Shown here in pieces: positions 22,301 through 37,300 of a DNA stretch of 64,000 nucleotides. A program made the position numbers and the translations under genes. The notes under the pieces are model-generated. The model ran no database searches and was not told the DNA's origin. It saw only the letters and a list, made by a program, of their open reading frames with translations. Where the stretch lies: assembly GCA_029964075.1 (NCBI GenBank), contig CM057147.1, forward strand, positions 24,573,513 through 24,637,512, read 5' to 3'. Numbering within the stretch: the first letter of the stretch is position 1; every line of letters starts with the position of its first letter. This DNA is from Patiria pectinifera. Lineage: Eukaryota > Echinodermata > Asteroidea > Valvatida > Asterinidae.

Positions 22301-25300
22301 GTTGGAAACCACATTTCTTGATTTTATCCTAAAAGAATCCGAATGATAGCAAGCCAGACGGAATAAATTCACGGGATGTTTAGTACCACTACGATCTTTA
22401 AATCCAAGTAATTAAAAAAAAATAATAATTCGGTGGGCTACTTTTAGGATAAATGCAAATTACTGATCCTATATAACGAACCGCTGTTGTGCACTTCGCA
22501 TTTAGACAACGCTCGAGTCCGAAAGGCTCAAGGCGCGTGACGTGCGGCTTCCTAACGATTGAAAGCACTATAGATGATCCGTCGAGAATAAAACCATCGT
22601 ATGAAAACATTTTTTTGCCAAAATCTTCCGTATCGTATTGCTGCCATACCTCTCATAAAAACCATCAGCAGCTCCTCCAGACAGATCCGTTCTGTAATTG
22701 ATTTCGCATGAGCACCTGTACTTTACGGCGATAACTGCTGATCCTTCCAACTGTAGATATGTACTTTGTATGGATAAGTAAAGCCAGACTCCATATTGTA
22801 TGAGGGGCTCGATATTTCACGATCTTCTACACTGAAAACAACCTTGTATAACAAAAGAAAACAAGAAAAAAAGGTGTTTTTTTCTTCCCCCCCCAAAAAA
22901 AAAAGACGCAAAAAAACACACACCCCAGTTTTTAACTACAGTGCATCATGTTCCACAGCTTGTGTACGTAAAATTACTGTTTAATTACCGGGAAATGTGT
23001 GAAAGTTACTCGAACTTCTGAAATGAAGCGTTTTTGTTTACTGTCTGTTTAGCACTTTCGTACAGGATGATCCTGGCGTCCCGTTTGCCAATATGTACTG
23101 TAAAAGCATGCACGGTTTTAGTTTTTGTTTTGTTTTTTGTTTACAGTGTAGATGGTTATTATCAAATGGGAGTGTTGGTTTGTACTTACGGACTTGGCAC
23201 CTCACACGAATGTTTATGAATGTCATAGACGAACTCATTAATGTTTGATCTCACCAGTATACGCGTTGACGTCTTGTATGAAAGAAGATGAGGAACATTA
23301 CCGCACTCATAGATTGTTTGCACTGTGGCCATGTTTGGGATGTGTACTTTTGTTCAACATGGACACGCATGAGACCATTGGTGCATTCATTGTTAATGAT
23401 TTAATATAACAAAATCACCCTTCCAAGATGGCCATTGAAAGCAATCGATCTATTGCAAGATCAAGATAACGTCATACACAGATTAATTTTAAGCCTTAGA
23501 AAACCCTATCAATTCGGGCTTAGGTCTGAGTTCACATCAATTTTTGAAGTTATTTCAACTTAATGAAGGTTTTATATGTAAGGCTATGTAGATCTTAACT
23601 AGATAGATTGATCATTGACGGAACAGGATGATTCACCGTTTAATATTTCATAATGAAATACGCAATTAGATCACTGTAAGTCATCATGATATAAATCATT
23701 CTCCGTGCTATCAGTTATGTTGGCTTTAGAAACCCTGTCAATTTGGACTTAGGTCTGAGTTCACATCAATTTTTGAAGTTATTTCAACTTAATGAAGGTT
23801 TTATATGTAAGGCTATGTAGATCTTAACTAGATAGATTGATCATTGACGGAACAGGATGATTCACCGTTTAATATTTCATAATGAAATACGCAATTAGAT
23901 CGCTGTAAGTCATCATGATATAAATCATTCTCAGTGCTATCAGTTATGTTGGCTTTAGAAACCCTGTCAATTTGGACTTAGGTCTGAGTTCACATCAATT
24001 TTTGAAGTTATTTCAACTTAATGAAGGTTTAATATGTAAGGTTACATGGATCTTAATTATATAGATTCATCATTGACGGCACACGACGATTCAACATTTT
24101 AATATTTCATAATGAAACCCGCAATTTGATCGCTGTAAGTCATCATGATATAAATCATTCTCCGTGCTATCAGCGATGTTGGCTTTTGCAGATTATGTTT
24201 CAGCCATAACATGCAGCGACTTTTTGCGATGTCCGGCCAGATTTCCCATTTTTTTTATTATCACAAGGACTGCAAATGTTTCCTTATGGGTTCAAATCCA
24301 TTAGGACTATAGCACGAGTCCCTAAGGACTCGCCATTAGGGCAATTTGGAGAAATTTGGCAAGAGAACAGCTGCGATAGTCTTACAGCGGTTTTACCAAG
24401 GATCTTTTGCCTTCAGGCGTTATTCTGTAATGGCTTTGTTTTATGCTTAATCATTTTTTACGAGACTCCACATGTACATTGTTTTTCGTTTGTATGCAAG
24501 GCTATCCGAGAATAGCTTGAAGTACGCCACAAGTGACGCTCAACGCAAACATGAAGATCATCAGAAACAAATGTGACAGTACACATACATTTATGGATGA
24601 TGACGCTGTTTAAAGGTTTACCCTTTTCCAATTTTGCCAAAGTGCCATCATTTAATTCGTTTACTTACCTTATTTCAACGGTCTGTGTTGCAGGAGATCC
24701 ACATAATGTCTTATATTTGCGGAGAAAATGTTGAAAACCTCGTTTGTTGAAACACAGCAACGTTTTTGGTGTAGTCTTGTGAAGTAGCGTACGTGTCCTC
24801 GTGCATGGTCTGGTGCATTGAACTCAAGATCGTGTGGGAAATTCTGCAGGTTGTGGTTCGAGTCCAGCCTGTGGTCATGGTGTGTGTGTCCATAGGTAAG
24901 GCACTTTGTCACTCATTGCTTCTCTCCACCCAGGAGTAAATGGGTACATGTGAGGGCAGAGATGGTCATGTGTTTTTGATTTAGTCGATTGCGCCGATAT
25001 GGCAGCATTGAGCCGTACACTCCCCAGGGAGCCGAGATGGTATGGAATGTTTTCATTGGCCCGCCGAGCAGGGGTAATAATATTGTACCACGCCATGATC
25101 ACCTATTTGGTTGGTATAATTATGCGCTAAATAAATCAATATTATTATACGTATTTTAAGCATCAAATTTTAAACCAAACTGTCAACAGAGGACCGGCGC
25201 CGCATAAAAATGGGACAATTTTAGTGTGAGATATAAAGTCCCCATCTCTACACATGACGATTCTTGTGCACATGCGTTTGAAGAACGTTTCGAATACAAA

Positions 25301-28300
25301 CAGGCATATTATGACTGGAACAACGACTACTGCGCTCCAACGACTCGATTTTTTGAGGACCAAAATTCTGTATCCCGAAAGTCCTCTTCGGGGTTATTGC
25401 ACAAAAACAGCAAATCTCTCCAAATTATCACAATTTCGTGGTAAACACATTTTTGAGCCATAGGGCACATTCTCTTAGAAAAATGCTCATTTGAGTTTTA
25501 AATGCTATTCATAAATACCTAAGACAGTTTACCCATTCCCATTGGTCGAGAGCCCATCACGTGGCCGGTCTTAAACGGATGATAAAGACATGGCTGGCTG
25601 GTCTTAAACACTTTTCCAGTGTCACATGAAATTTGGACTCCTATGAAATCCAGTGCCTTTTACCGTTTTATTGGTTGAACGTTCACCATCCTCACGTAGG
25701 CATGCGCAAAAACTAATGGTGGATAGGTATTGCATAGTCCTAAATTCACAACGCACTCACCACAGCTGCATCTGCGGATCATCATCCATTACACAGCTAG
25801 ATGGGTGTTTCGAAAACCAGAGAGTAAAAATTGTTGACAAAATTGTTGGAAATTGTTAATTTTTGACTTGTTTTGACTTTTGGACTGAAAAGTGTTGATT
25901 TTTGGAGCGAAAAGGTATTTATGAATGGGAATAAATATGTGCTTGGTCGGTATTAAACACTATATTTAAGATTGCTTGGAGTCTGGAATGCTGAACTCCA
26001 ACCAGTCTTAAACATAGTGTTTAACCTCCCAAGCACACGTTTATTCCCTTAATAACTACTTTTTTGTTTGCTCTATTTTTTTTGTAAGTACAATGACAAA
26101 TTAGAGACGTCTTGAAGGATGTTGACGACAAGGACTAGATGAGCATTTGCGCTCAAGTATTTCTTATATGCTAACATCCGAGTTCTAATATTTACTGTAG
26201 ATATTGGCGTCAGCTGTGTCAACGAGCGTGCTTAAGACGGTGCAATCACACTGCATGCACTGTAGTTTCGCAGCGGCATATAGAAGATGTAAAGCTGTGA
26301 ACTTAATTACTTCAAATGGTAGTTTAAAACCGCGGGTGTTAAACACAATTAGTCCCTAGAGACTTCTAGATTGACAGCCACGCCGTCGCCATATGAACTG
26401 AGCTCGCTCAATAAAATGACGCTTATTTTTTTCAGAATCATTTAATTTTGACGACCAATTTGCGGTTTTGTCTTTTTTGTTGTTCATGCATTACGTTTCG
26501 TAGCATTATAATAAATCTTCCTGTATTTTTGGTTCCCAAAAAAATGAGTCTTACAAAATTTTAAAATCGTCTTGAATTTAGCAACCTACACAGATCTGGA
26601 ATTTAGAGACTTTTGTTAGCTGACGCTTCGATGTTTCTTTTCCGAAATTCTGCTGACAGGTTTTTGTTTAATCAGTGTCAGACATGTGACTATATTCTCT
26701 GTCTTTGTGTGAGTAGAATTAGAGCTTATGGAAAACAAAAGTTGACAGGCATCCACAAAATCACGATATATTTTACAAACATGGAGGTACCTAGGGCTAG
26801 CAGCAGCAAAAGTCTACACCTCTGGTTTACGCAAAAAACCGCTCTCTTTATAACTCCCTTAAAAATGCAATCATCGCCGAAATATTTTACAACAGAGGTT
26901 TAAGTGTTGCCCAGTATAAAGGATTGTTCGCCACGAAATTATAAAGGCAAATTTATACATGTACCGCCAGAAACTAATGATTCTTTAAATTAATAATTCC
27001 GCATACACGACTGAGACTTTAGGTCAGACACTGACTGGTATTCACGTCATGCTCCACAGCCCAGCCGTGTATTCGTCTGGCGACCAGCCGAACCCACGCG
27101 GGAATTCCTCCTCTTTTAGTTGTTGACTGTGAAGCTGTTACGCTCACGTATTCACTTTATCCGAGTAACCCGTCCCTATGGAGTAAATGTACACGCTTGA
27201 ACGAGACACAAATTCCCCAATGCCCAAAAGCGTGCATCAAGTAATCCTAAGGAGGATTTTCATTTCTCCCTATCTTAAAGCAATCGGTCCAGCCTTTTTT
27301 GTCCTTTTGTGGTTTAACATAAATACACTTTCTGAAAATCTTATTTGTGTAAATATCCCATTTGTGATTCTGTGATTTTTCTGATAATTGTTATTTCTGC
27401 TCTCAAGGGATAACCGCTTTCAAATCTGCGATAGGCTTGCGTGTTCGGGAAAAGATAACTTTAAGGTTTAGGCTAGCGGCGTACCGCCTACGTTTGGTTT
27501 ACATGCCACCCGTGAAGTGTGACTTGGATAAGTTGACGCTCTACAAACTCTGTACGTGAATATCATGTTCAAACAAGCCAAGCTGTCTCCACCATCTGAA
27601 GAAAAAAACATGGTGCTTTCCAGAGTACAACTCACCCCTAAATTCAAACCCAAACCAGCTCGATCAATACCAACCCAACCCAACTGTGACAGGCTTCACA
27701 CAAAAAAGATTTTATGTCGCAAACAAGTAAAAATGAATTATATGCATGGTTGGAAAGCCTACAACGTAAGCTTTAATTTGATATATAATAGAGCTTCATG
27801 GTCCCTCCTGTTCTGGAGATATGACGTGTTTACATTTTAATGAATTACTTCCTTGGAGTTCAAATTACACAACTGAGAAAACAGGCTTTGAAATAGCTGG
27901 CTCTGTTGTGGAACAACAGAACGATGCACACAAAATAATCATTTTTATCAAAATCAACATTTCTGTGAATGAAACCTAAAAATGTAGGTATTTAAGATGT
28001 CATTCATGATAGAAAATTGAAAATCTCATTTTGACAAAATGTTCACCTTCTCAGCGTTGAGTGGGCCATTACACAATAATGCACAGCGCGACTTACACTG
28101 TTATTTCGGTTGTGTAAAAATCAAAGGGTTGTGTACTATATGAACCGAGCAACCTGTTGTGGTTCATATAGTACATATATGTTGGTTCATATAGTACACA
28201 ACCGAAATAACAGTGTAATACCCTTTTTGTGGAGCCGGTCAATTTAAACTGCTAAGTTCAACCCACCCTAAGTTATGCTGTTTCGTGTTGTAAGAAACTG

Positions 28301-31300
28301 TTTCTTAATCCTTGAAATTGGAGGATTCAGGACTGTTAGGGCTATAGGAACGTTATTGCAGGTACCCGGTAATGAAACTGCCCATTAAATAAGACAATCT
28401 TTGCTAAAACTAAAGATGAAACTCTGGTACTTGATACGAAAGTACTCGGCTTGAAAATGCTACTGTTGGGAGTACAACGATCATTGATGGTGGTTCAAAA
28501 TAAAAGTGTGCCACTGGGTTCACTTCAAACTATAAAACGGCAATTTTTGAGACCAAAACATGGGATTTCTAAGTTTTCTCCAATTTGAGTAACTACTGAG
28601 CTCAAACTGCTTCAGGTCAAGAAATGGTTACCATTCTTCAGATTCTGAGCAATTTCATTGTTTCTTAAAAAAACTTCACAAATTGTATACATTTTTAATA
28701 ATAATAATGTGGTGCTTGCCTTATAGCGCCTTATATCTAAGGTGTCAAAGCGCCTTTATTACCCCTGTTCATCATGAATGAGACCATTTTTCTGCAGCAG
28801 CTCGAGATCAGCGCAATTTGGTCTCTACCCTCGCAGTTACCCATACTCCTGGGTAGAGACAGGCAATCGCAGTAAAGTGTCTTGCCCGAGAACACAAGCA
28901 CCATATGTTCCCCGTCAGGGTTCCAACCCATGTACCACGACACGTGAGTCGAGCTCTGTAACCATTGGACCACAGCGCCGCCAAGGGCGGCTCCAGAACA
29001 CAATTTTTGGGATGGCCAACAAAAAAAATTGGTCCCCCAAAAAGTGGGTCAAAAATTATGGCGTGGAGTTCGGGGCCCGCTTTAAGGGCCCCTAATTTTT
29101 TTGGATTCTAGATGCTCTGTGGTGCGATCTGAGGCAATTTCTGACCACTTTAACCAATGTTTTTTTTTGAGGAAAAGATGGTGGTGTACTCATTGCCTGC
29201 CTTTATTGCGACGTCACTTGGTTCTTTTTTTTGGGGGGGGGGGGGCATGGCCCCCTTTGGCCCCCCGGATCCGCCCTTGAGCGCCCCCAATATCGATCTT
29301 CAGATATTCCAAAATGTCTGAAATCTTACACGTGAAAATGAGTTTGCGACCGATGTTGTCACATTGTGAATCACCTATCTATATAGATCTACTATCCCAA
29401 GAGTAAAAAGTCCGCAGTTAAAATTTGCCCACGCAGAAAGTTTCTTGAAAATGGCACATTCAGTTTCCCTCATTTTCCCTTATTCAAACAAAAGGCTGTG
29501 TTGAATTTTCACAGGATTGTGTTTTAATGGTAAATATTATTCGAAACCTCTCTGATATTTTCAAACCTCCATGACAAGGTTAAGCTCGCTTACTTCGTGT
29601 TGTTATTCCTCCCAAAATCCTCTCAAATTGAGTTCCGAAGAACCACGCAACACACACTTCAAACGTCTAGCGGATATGCCGAAATGTCATGCCAACGAAA
29701 GGCGTGATTCTGTGTGTATTTAGAATGGACTTTATATATACACGATGTTGATTTTGCGCTGAAAAGTAACTTCCTAAGATGTCCTGCATGAAAAAAATAT
29801 TTTGAAAGAGGGAGGCCGGCTTTACAGAATCCACACATCGTTATGAGGGCGCTCTTAATGGTGTTATAAACAGCAGTAGCCTAACACAGACGGTGATTGG
29901 TCATGAGCTCTGAAAGAAAGTTTCAGTAGGGTAGGTCGTATAGCCAAACCAATGGGGCGATGTGACAACACCATTTGAGGGTTACAAACAGACCTGAATA
30001 CTACATTAATGAACTAAGTTTACATGTTGATATAATTTTAAAAAAAAATTTGATATTCGCAATGCATATTGGGTCTGGATTACAAATAAAGCAGGCAATT
30101 TGTGCACAAACTTATGGAGCTAAGTACCAGTTACAACTTTCATTTGATTCGTCCTAATTAGATATCAAGAATTTAAAGATGATCTTTTCATAAATTGTTG
30201 CATTAGTAATTTGAAATAATAAACATTTTTTTAAAGCCTATAACAATGAAGAAGGTTTGGAGAATCCTATTTTAGAGACCAGTTTCATTACTCATGAATA
30301 TCAATAACATGATCCTGCAAATATTGACCAATCAGAATCAAGATGTCAAGCTCACACCTTCAACACTGACCAATCACAATCGTTCCTCTGGGCCTGAAGA
30401 CTGGCACCAGAAAATAAATTGAAAGATTTAAAAACTGTTTATTTCTAAGGTTTAAATAGGTAAAAAGGTTATCAGTTAATTTTGGAAAAATAATTAAGAA
30501 AAAATTCTTAAAAGCTTGACTGGTTCCGCAAATAGGTTATGCATCAACTGCAATGTTTGTCTGTTATCCATACCCATGATACAATGCGAATGTCAAAAAG
30601 GTTTATTAAAAATGTTTTTTTTTTTAAGTAAAGCTGCAAAGTCCCTTCAACACACATGATATTTACACCGTTTGTACCCAGATAATTTTCTTGTTATGGC
30701 GTACCCATCCTATGAATATAGAGCAGTTTAAATTGACCCAAATGCCTGCGAGATTTTACGAGAATAGTACAGCGCATCCGGGCAAAATGTATAAGAAGAC
30801 CTATACAACGTGTGTAACGTCCTCTTTTATTGCATTTTTATTTTGCGTCCGGACTGGGCCCATCCAGTCAAGGGTAATAAATGGGTATTCCGAAAGAGCT
30901 ATTACACTTCATAATAATGATATTGAAAATATTGCGATTTAATGACTACTATTAACTTAAAATAGTTGACCTCAACTGGCGTTCAATGAATAACAATTCG
31001 GTAAACTTAAATTCGAGAGACTGTGTCTAGACTGGTCAGTGTTTGGTACCAAGACGTTCATATTAAAAAGTGAACGTGGACAGGCGAGACTAACACGCTG
31101 AATATATTGCCTATTGCTGGTATCGATGTTGACATAACGTATCTAAACGACACGGGGGATGATCGATTATATCTCCCATCCCTTCATCCGCAGCGATTTC
31201 CTAACTTGAGTTGAGTCAGACACTCATGTATTCCTCCAGGTTTTGGGATCTCAGAATGAAATTAGGTTCAGTCTGGCCATAAATCACAGAGTAATAATGT

Positions 31301-34300
31301 AACCGTTAAATCAGCTCAGAGCGGTAGTTGATGAAAAATTGTAGCTATAACGGCAAATTTTAACCGGAGCAAATGTAATGAATGATAAATATTTTTCCCT
31401 TCTATGAAGGTTTTTTTTATGATGAAAGGAGGGCGAGGTGTGTGAAGGGACTAATAAAATCCAAGGGTGTGTTTTATCTTTAATTTAAATTCTTGTTAAA
31501 AATATAGAACAAAAATAATGATCGATGCAATTTATCAAAAATATTATCATGAGAATTTTAGAAAAATAAATCTTTTCGTGCTTTAATTAAGGGTAACGTT
31601 TTACTTTTGTGGAAGCATACTAATCTTGCTATAAAGTGTCTAGCTCAAGGACACAAGTCCCATGATCCTCCATTCTCCAGGGATCTTCACTCACTCACTC
31701 ACTCGGTCGCCCACAGGCGGGCTGCGTAATTTTTATTCCTAGGAGGGGTTAGGGGCAATGTCATGAATAATTCATGTTTATCCATGAGAATGGACAATGA
31801 CATCAACAGCATTGTTATAAGATTTGAGGCTTTGCATGGTGGGGTATCGGTATCGTTCCGGTTTGCGGTAACACCATGTGGTAATAACAACTGCTTAGAA
31901 GATAATTCTGAAAAAGAAAAGAACTTGTTATATTATTATCAACTTTAGTTTTTTTTTTTGTTCAGATAAGTTCTGCTGTGTGTAAAAAAAAAACGAACGT
32001 GTTGGTCTTTGGTCTCAACGTTTCGACTAGCCTGCTCTAGTCATCGTCAGGAGACTTCATCGAACAGCATTGTTGTTAGTTACTCAACTAGTTACAATAC
32101 ATTAAAGCATTTTAAAGAACGGTTGACGTCGAGTTACCACACAGTAGCCTAGTGGATAGCGAGATGAGCTATGGATACAAAGATCCCTGGTTCGAATCCA
32201 CGTCGTCGCTGCTCATTTTCATCAGCTATTTTTCTTCTCCAAATTTATCACTGAGATAATTTTAAATTAAGGGGAAAATAGAACAAGAACCTAAGTCTTG
32301 CAATGATTCAAAGGAAAACTGAATTATTCATGACATTGCCCCTAACCCTCCTAGGAAAAAAATTACGCAGGCGGGCTAAGCAAGTCAAAGGGATCTTAGC
32401 GAGGCAAAGGGATCTTCCAACCTTCTCATAACCAAATTTGCAGACCTGATTAATTTGTATGTGATTTAGGCTGCCTGTCTCCAGCTGCATCATTTCGTCC
32501 GCGCCAGACCATGTAGACAACAAGACCAGACGACTGGGACGGTCATTAACGGTCAGTTTCATTTGCTCGAGAAAAAAAAATCAGGATATGTGCAAATTTG
32601 AACAAATTCTGGTACGTCTTGAGAACACAGGAATAAACCTCGCGCTTCTTCAAGAGCGTACGTGCTGTTTTTCAAAATGACGATCTGCAAACTTTGCGTG
32701 TACGTGCCAGCGTTCGCCGTGTTCAATACAATCAAACACGTGGTTAAAAACATGCAGCCGTTCGATCTAATGGAAATGCACGGTAACAGTTTTTGCTGTG
32801 TCAATAGGAACGCCCTCGACGTGCTTCGCCATAAACTTTACCGTGTTAGTTTAGCCTACGTTCAAGTACATCACCCGTTCCTCCTCTTTTCTTCTCTTGC
32901 AGAAAGGCTACGTGAGGGATTTTGAAGCCGAGCCGGACCGAGTTCTTCAGGTCGAAACGAAAGCCTTACAACCGCCATTATTCGGTGAGGACAAAATGAC
33001 GGCGCGGTGGAAAGTGCTCCCTTTCCGGCCATTATCCTCGCTTCAAAAGCGCGCCGGGTGAAATCTGATACATTCTTTGGTGCTGGTTTGATGTCATTTA
33101 GGTCCATTTGGCCACGTCGTTATAATATAATTGCAATTTCCTGCACAGTAATTTGTCATATATGAACGGGGAAATTCGTGATTTTCATCTGAAATATTTC
33201 GTGCATTAAGCTAATGACAAGAACACGAGCCATTGACCTACTTCGGATAGGAAAAGGAAACCATTTTCCTGAGTTCAGCCATCAACAGAAGCTTCACGAA
33301 CCTGCACTCACTTTGATTATCACCGTGAAGATTTAATTTTTTGATCATTCGATTTCGACAAAATTTGCAAACAAGCTAAATTTAGGCACGTAACATGCTC
33401 TTAGAAAAGACTTCCTGATTATTAAGATATAGACTAACACAATCATTGAATATCCATCTAAAATAAGATGACACCCGTTATGAAAGCAAGTTTGTTATGC
33501 TGTTAAAACCGCACAAAAACAGGAATTATTATAGTATTTTATACCTTTGTCTTTCTTTGTTTGTTGACTCTTTATCAATGTAATACCGGATAGCCAAAAT
33601 TCCACTTTTTTTATTGTGTCAAATTATTAAAATAATAAATAAAGCTTAAATTGTTGATAATTCCCAGAAATACGTGGATTCCTGTCACCGGATGAGTGCG
33701 ACTACATTATTGAGCAGGCGCTACGTGAGGGGCTGTACCCTAGCGGGGTGAACGACGACGCTTACTACAAGGACTTGGCCCACGAGGAGGAGGGGGAAGT
33801 CGACGATCAAGATGACGGGCAAGCAGCAGGCGAGTTGGACAGAGAGGCGGAAGAGAGAAACGCAGACTCTGTCTTCGTTGACTTAGACGTCAATGATGAT
33901 ATGGTACGGTTTTTAATTCTTTATTTATTTTGTGGGATTCGCAAACCTCTCTTGGAGTAAAACTAGGGAACTGACGGTTCAGTGTGGAAATCACTCTAAT
34001 TTTGGATTGAAATGTTTTGAAAAAGAACCACTTCAGTTGAAATTCGAGTTTAATAATAATAATAATGATAATGTGGTGCTAATATAGCGCTTTATACCTA
34101 CGGTTTCAAAGCGCTTTACAATTATTATCCCTGTTCATCAGGAATGAGACTATTTTTCTGCAGCAGCTCGAGACCAGCGCAACTTCATCTCTATAACCTT
34201 CACAGGTACCCATTTATACTCCTGGCTGGACAGAGGCAATTGCAGTAAAGTGTCTTGCCCAAGAACACAAGCACCATGTTCCCCGTCAAGGTTCGACCCC

Positions 34301-37300
34301 ACGTACCTCGGCACGTGGGTCAAACACCGTTGGACCACAACGATCTTTTCCATGAACAAAAATCAATTTAAATCGTCTTGTCCTTACTAGTTTCTGTCAG
34401 ACGGAGTGAATTTTCATTCAAATAGATTTCATTGTGGGGAATAAGAGAGTCACCCTCGAGAAAAGCCATTTGACCCAAATTTATAAAAAGGTATTTATAA
34501 ATGACAATGAAGTGACTAACTACATTAAATTTAAAAAACACGAGATCAAGTTCCTATCAAAACACATTTTGTCCTTAAGTCACGACCGACTCGACTGTGC
34601 ATGCTGCACTGAATCGGTCATTGCAGCCCTACTGTAACAGCTATTGTATACTTTCGACCAATCAGATCTAAACGATAGTAATCTTTTGACAGCGGCACGT
34701 GCCAGGCGCGTGCAAAATAGTTGTCGCCAGCGCGTGGGACACGCGTGTAACCTAAATAGCATCATTCAAATCACTTTGAGGGAATAATGGTCTTCCATCG
34801 CGTTGTTCGGGCCTGACACTTGTGTTGTTGCAAAATCTTGACGAAAAGGGATGGGGGGGGTGGTTAAATTGAATGAACACCGCTGTCGGTCCATTTCGTG
34901 TTGCACTGTTCATCAAGCAGCACTTCTTGCCCCTAGACGCTATTTGCGTGTCTGTCTGATCTTCGGCATTCCCAAGTCGGCGCAGATGTTTTCACACATT
35001 ATTCGCGGGCGAAATTAAGAAACATGGACCTGTCACTCCGAAGACATCCGGATAAATAAAGGATATTTGTAATCTTGACTGAGAAAGAGTCGACAGTCAG
35101 AGTTAGTGACCGGCATTTGATGTATTCTGGTTCTTTTTTTTTTTAAACTGGAACGTGTAGTTCTTTTGCAGGGTGTGCTGTCTTTTCGTTCTTTAATCGA
35201 AGTCAGCGGAGAAGTCGTAGCAGATTATCTGTTTGGGCTGGCGCTTGAATGTCAATCTCAGTCGCCAGATAGGCTATTCATGAATAAATAAATTCAAATG
35301 ATGTATCGCCGCCTTATTAATTAAAACAAGCCAACTTCAGAATTTTATTCCGGCCTCTGAATAAACACAAGTTTCATCATCGTACGTAATGTAATTTATA
35401 CTTTGAAAATAAGAAATATACAAGAAAAGCACATCAAATAAGGGTTTTCCCCAAAACACTATGAGATCTCATTTTTTTGGTATATCTCTTTAAAAGCGAG
35501 ATACGTGTGTATCGATGTAAAACGAATCTAAAATGAACGTGCAATTGATGAATATGGAGAATGAGACAATGAAATATTGTAGATTATTTAATGTTGTTGC
35601 CTCGTCTTCTGATGCATCGAACCTACAGGTTATTTCGGATTTTGTTTGCGTTGAATCCAGCCTGTGATGCTGGCGTTCTTGGGCAAGACACTTGTTACTA
35701 ATTGACTGGCCGCGCAGGAGTATAAACATGGCATCCTTCAATCATTGAGTTGTATACTGCCAGGGAGCTAAGCTGATGCAATGAATGGGGTCAGTCTATC
35801 AATTCGTCACCGTTTTCACGAACAGCCACATACTATATATATTATGTTGATTTAACCTGGTAATAAGACTTAATACAGCAGTTAATTAGCAACATTAATG
35901 TAACTTAGAAATGAATGATGTTTTGCTTACAGAAACATGTCAAAATGGTTAGTACATTGTTTTTTTGCGAAATATTGAAAACGGTGACGAATTTAGGGCC
36001 CTAAGTGTGACATTTTTCCTGTCCCTGTTACCTTGGTACTCTGTAATTTGCCATTCATGTATCGTTAATAATTACTTAATACTTAACTTACTTAATTACA
36101 AATATTTTTTCTGTTTGCTGGGTATGTAGTTGATATTCATAACCACTATTGTAGGATGACTGCATTAAGGAGTGCAACACAAATGTTCAATCATAATTAT
36201 GTAACACGGATATAGGGGAAAATGGACCCAATGACCCATATATCAAGTGCCCAATGATCAGGGCCCAAAGCTATTTAGAACCAGTCACGAGCTAAATATA
36301 TAGCATGATATTTTCGCTGGCAACCTGTGCTTGCTAAATATTTATTCAGCCCCTTGAAATTGACATCAAGCGGCCGGGGTTATAATTGCTTAAAGTGTTA
36401 TGATCTTTTAACAATAATAAAGTTGAAGAAAGAATTGACTGGAGCGGGGTTTGAACCTACGACCTACGGAGCACCGTGTCGTTGCTCTACCAACTGTGCT
36501 CTCCTGCCCCGCGTTGGCGGTTCCCCAAGTTGTCAGTGTCTTTGTTCAAGGGATGCTAAACAGAAGCCATAAACCATAATATACCATATAGCCAGGGATC
36601 GCGCCCAAAGTCACGATGATATAGTAACATTAGTAATGCTGCAAACCTGCATGGTGATAGTCATGAGCGATATAGATCATTATCATGTTGCGGCCATCTT
36701 GTTTTTTCCCCCCATTTAATCAGCGTAACCAAAGCGAGGCTGGAAGGAAAAATAGTCTGGTTCCTTTTTGCACAAACAACTATTATCATTTAGTACTGTT
36801 ATTGGATACAGGAAACATGACTGAAATGGTGGCAGCATGATAAAGGTCTAAAGGTCTGCGTGGACAAGTACGTGTTCATGTTGGGACCGTTAAACAAGTA
36901 CCTATTATTATTCTATAGGTGTTGGATACAGAGGAACTTCTGTCCGTCCTGAACACCGACAACGCCTTCCTGCGCCACAAGGACGTGCTGCAGATGTACA
37001 GCGATCTGGGTCTGGACCCGGACTCGGACGGCCTGCTGACCAGGGACGAGTTCGTCTCGCTGGTCTTCAGCGACCGTCTGGCCGACGTCGAGCGGTGGGT
37101 CTGGCAACAGACCGGCCACGGGGAGAACAAGATACGGGAGAGCAAACAGGCATGGCTGGGCGAGCCGGGACCCGCTACCGACCCGGTGCTGGCTGCCATG
37201 CAGAGAAGGTAGGGTACCAACTCAGGCTAGGGGCATAATTAGGAGAGGGGATAATGCCTATACTCCACTGTAAAAGGCAAACATTATCAGGCAATTTTGT

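Noticed and set aside
31640..31760. Coding exon near the CACTCACTCACT run
   Set aside because: It is part of the inverted arm of a foldback element plus a short simple repeat.
36400..36540. Functional tRNA gene on the minus strand
   Set aside because: The B box is good, but the acceptor and anticodon arms do not pair convincingly and an A/T-rich tail follows; a SINE head is more likely.
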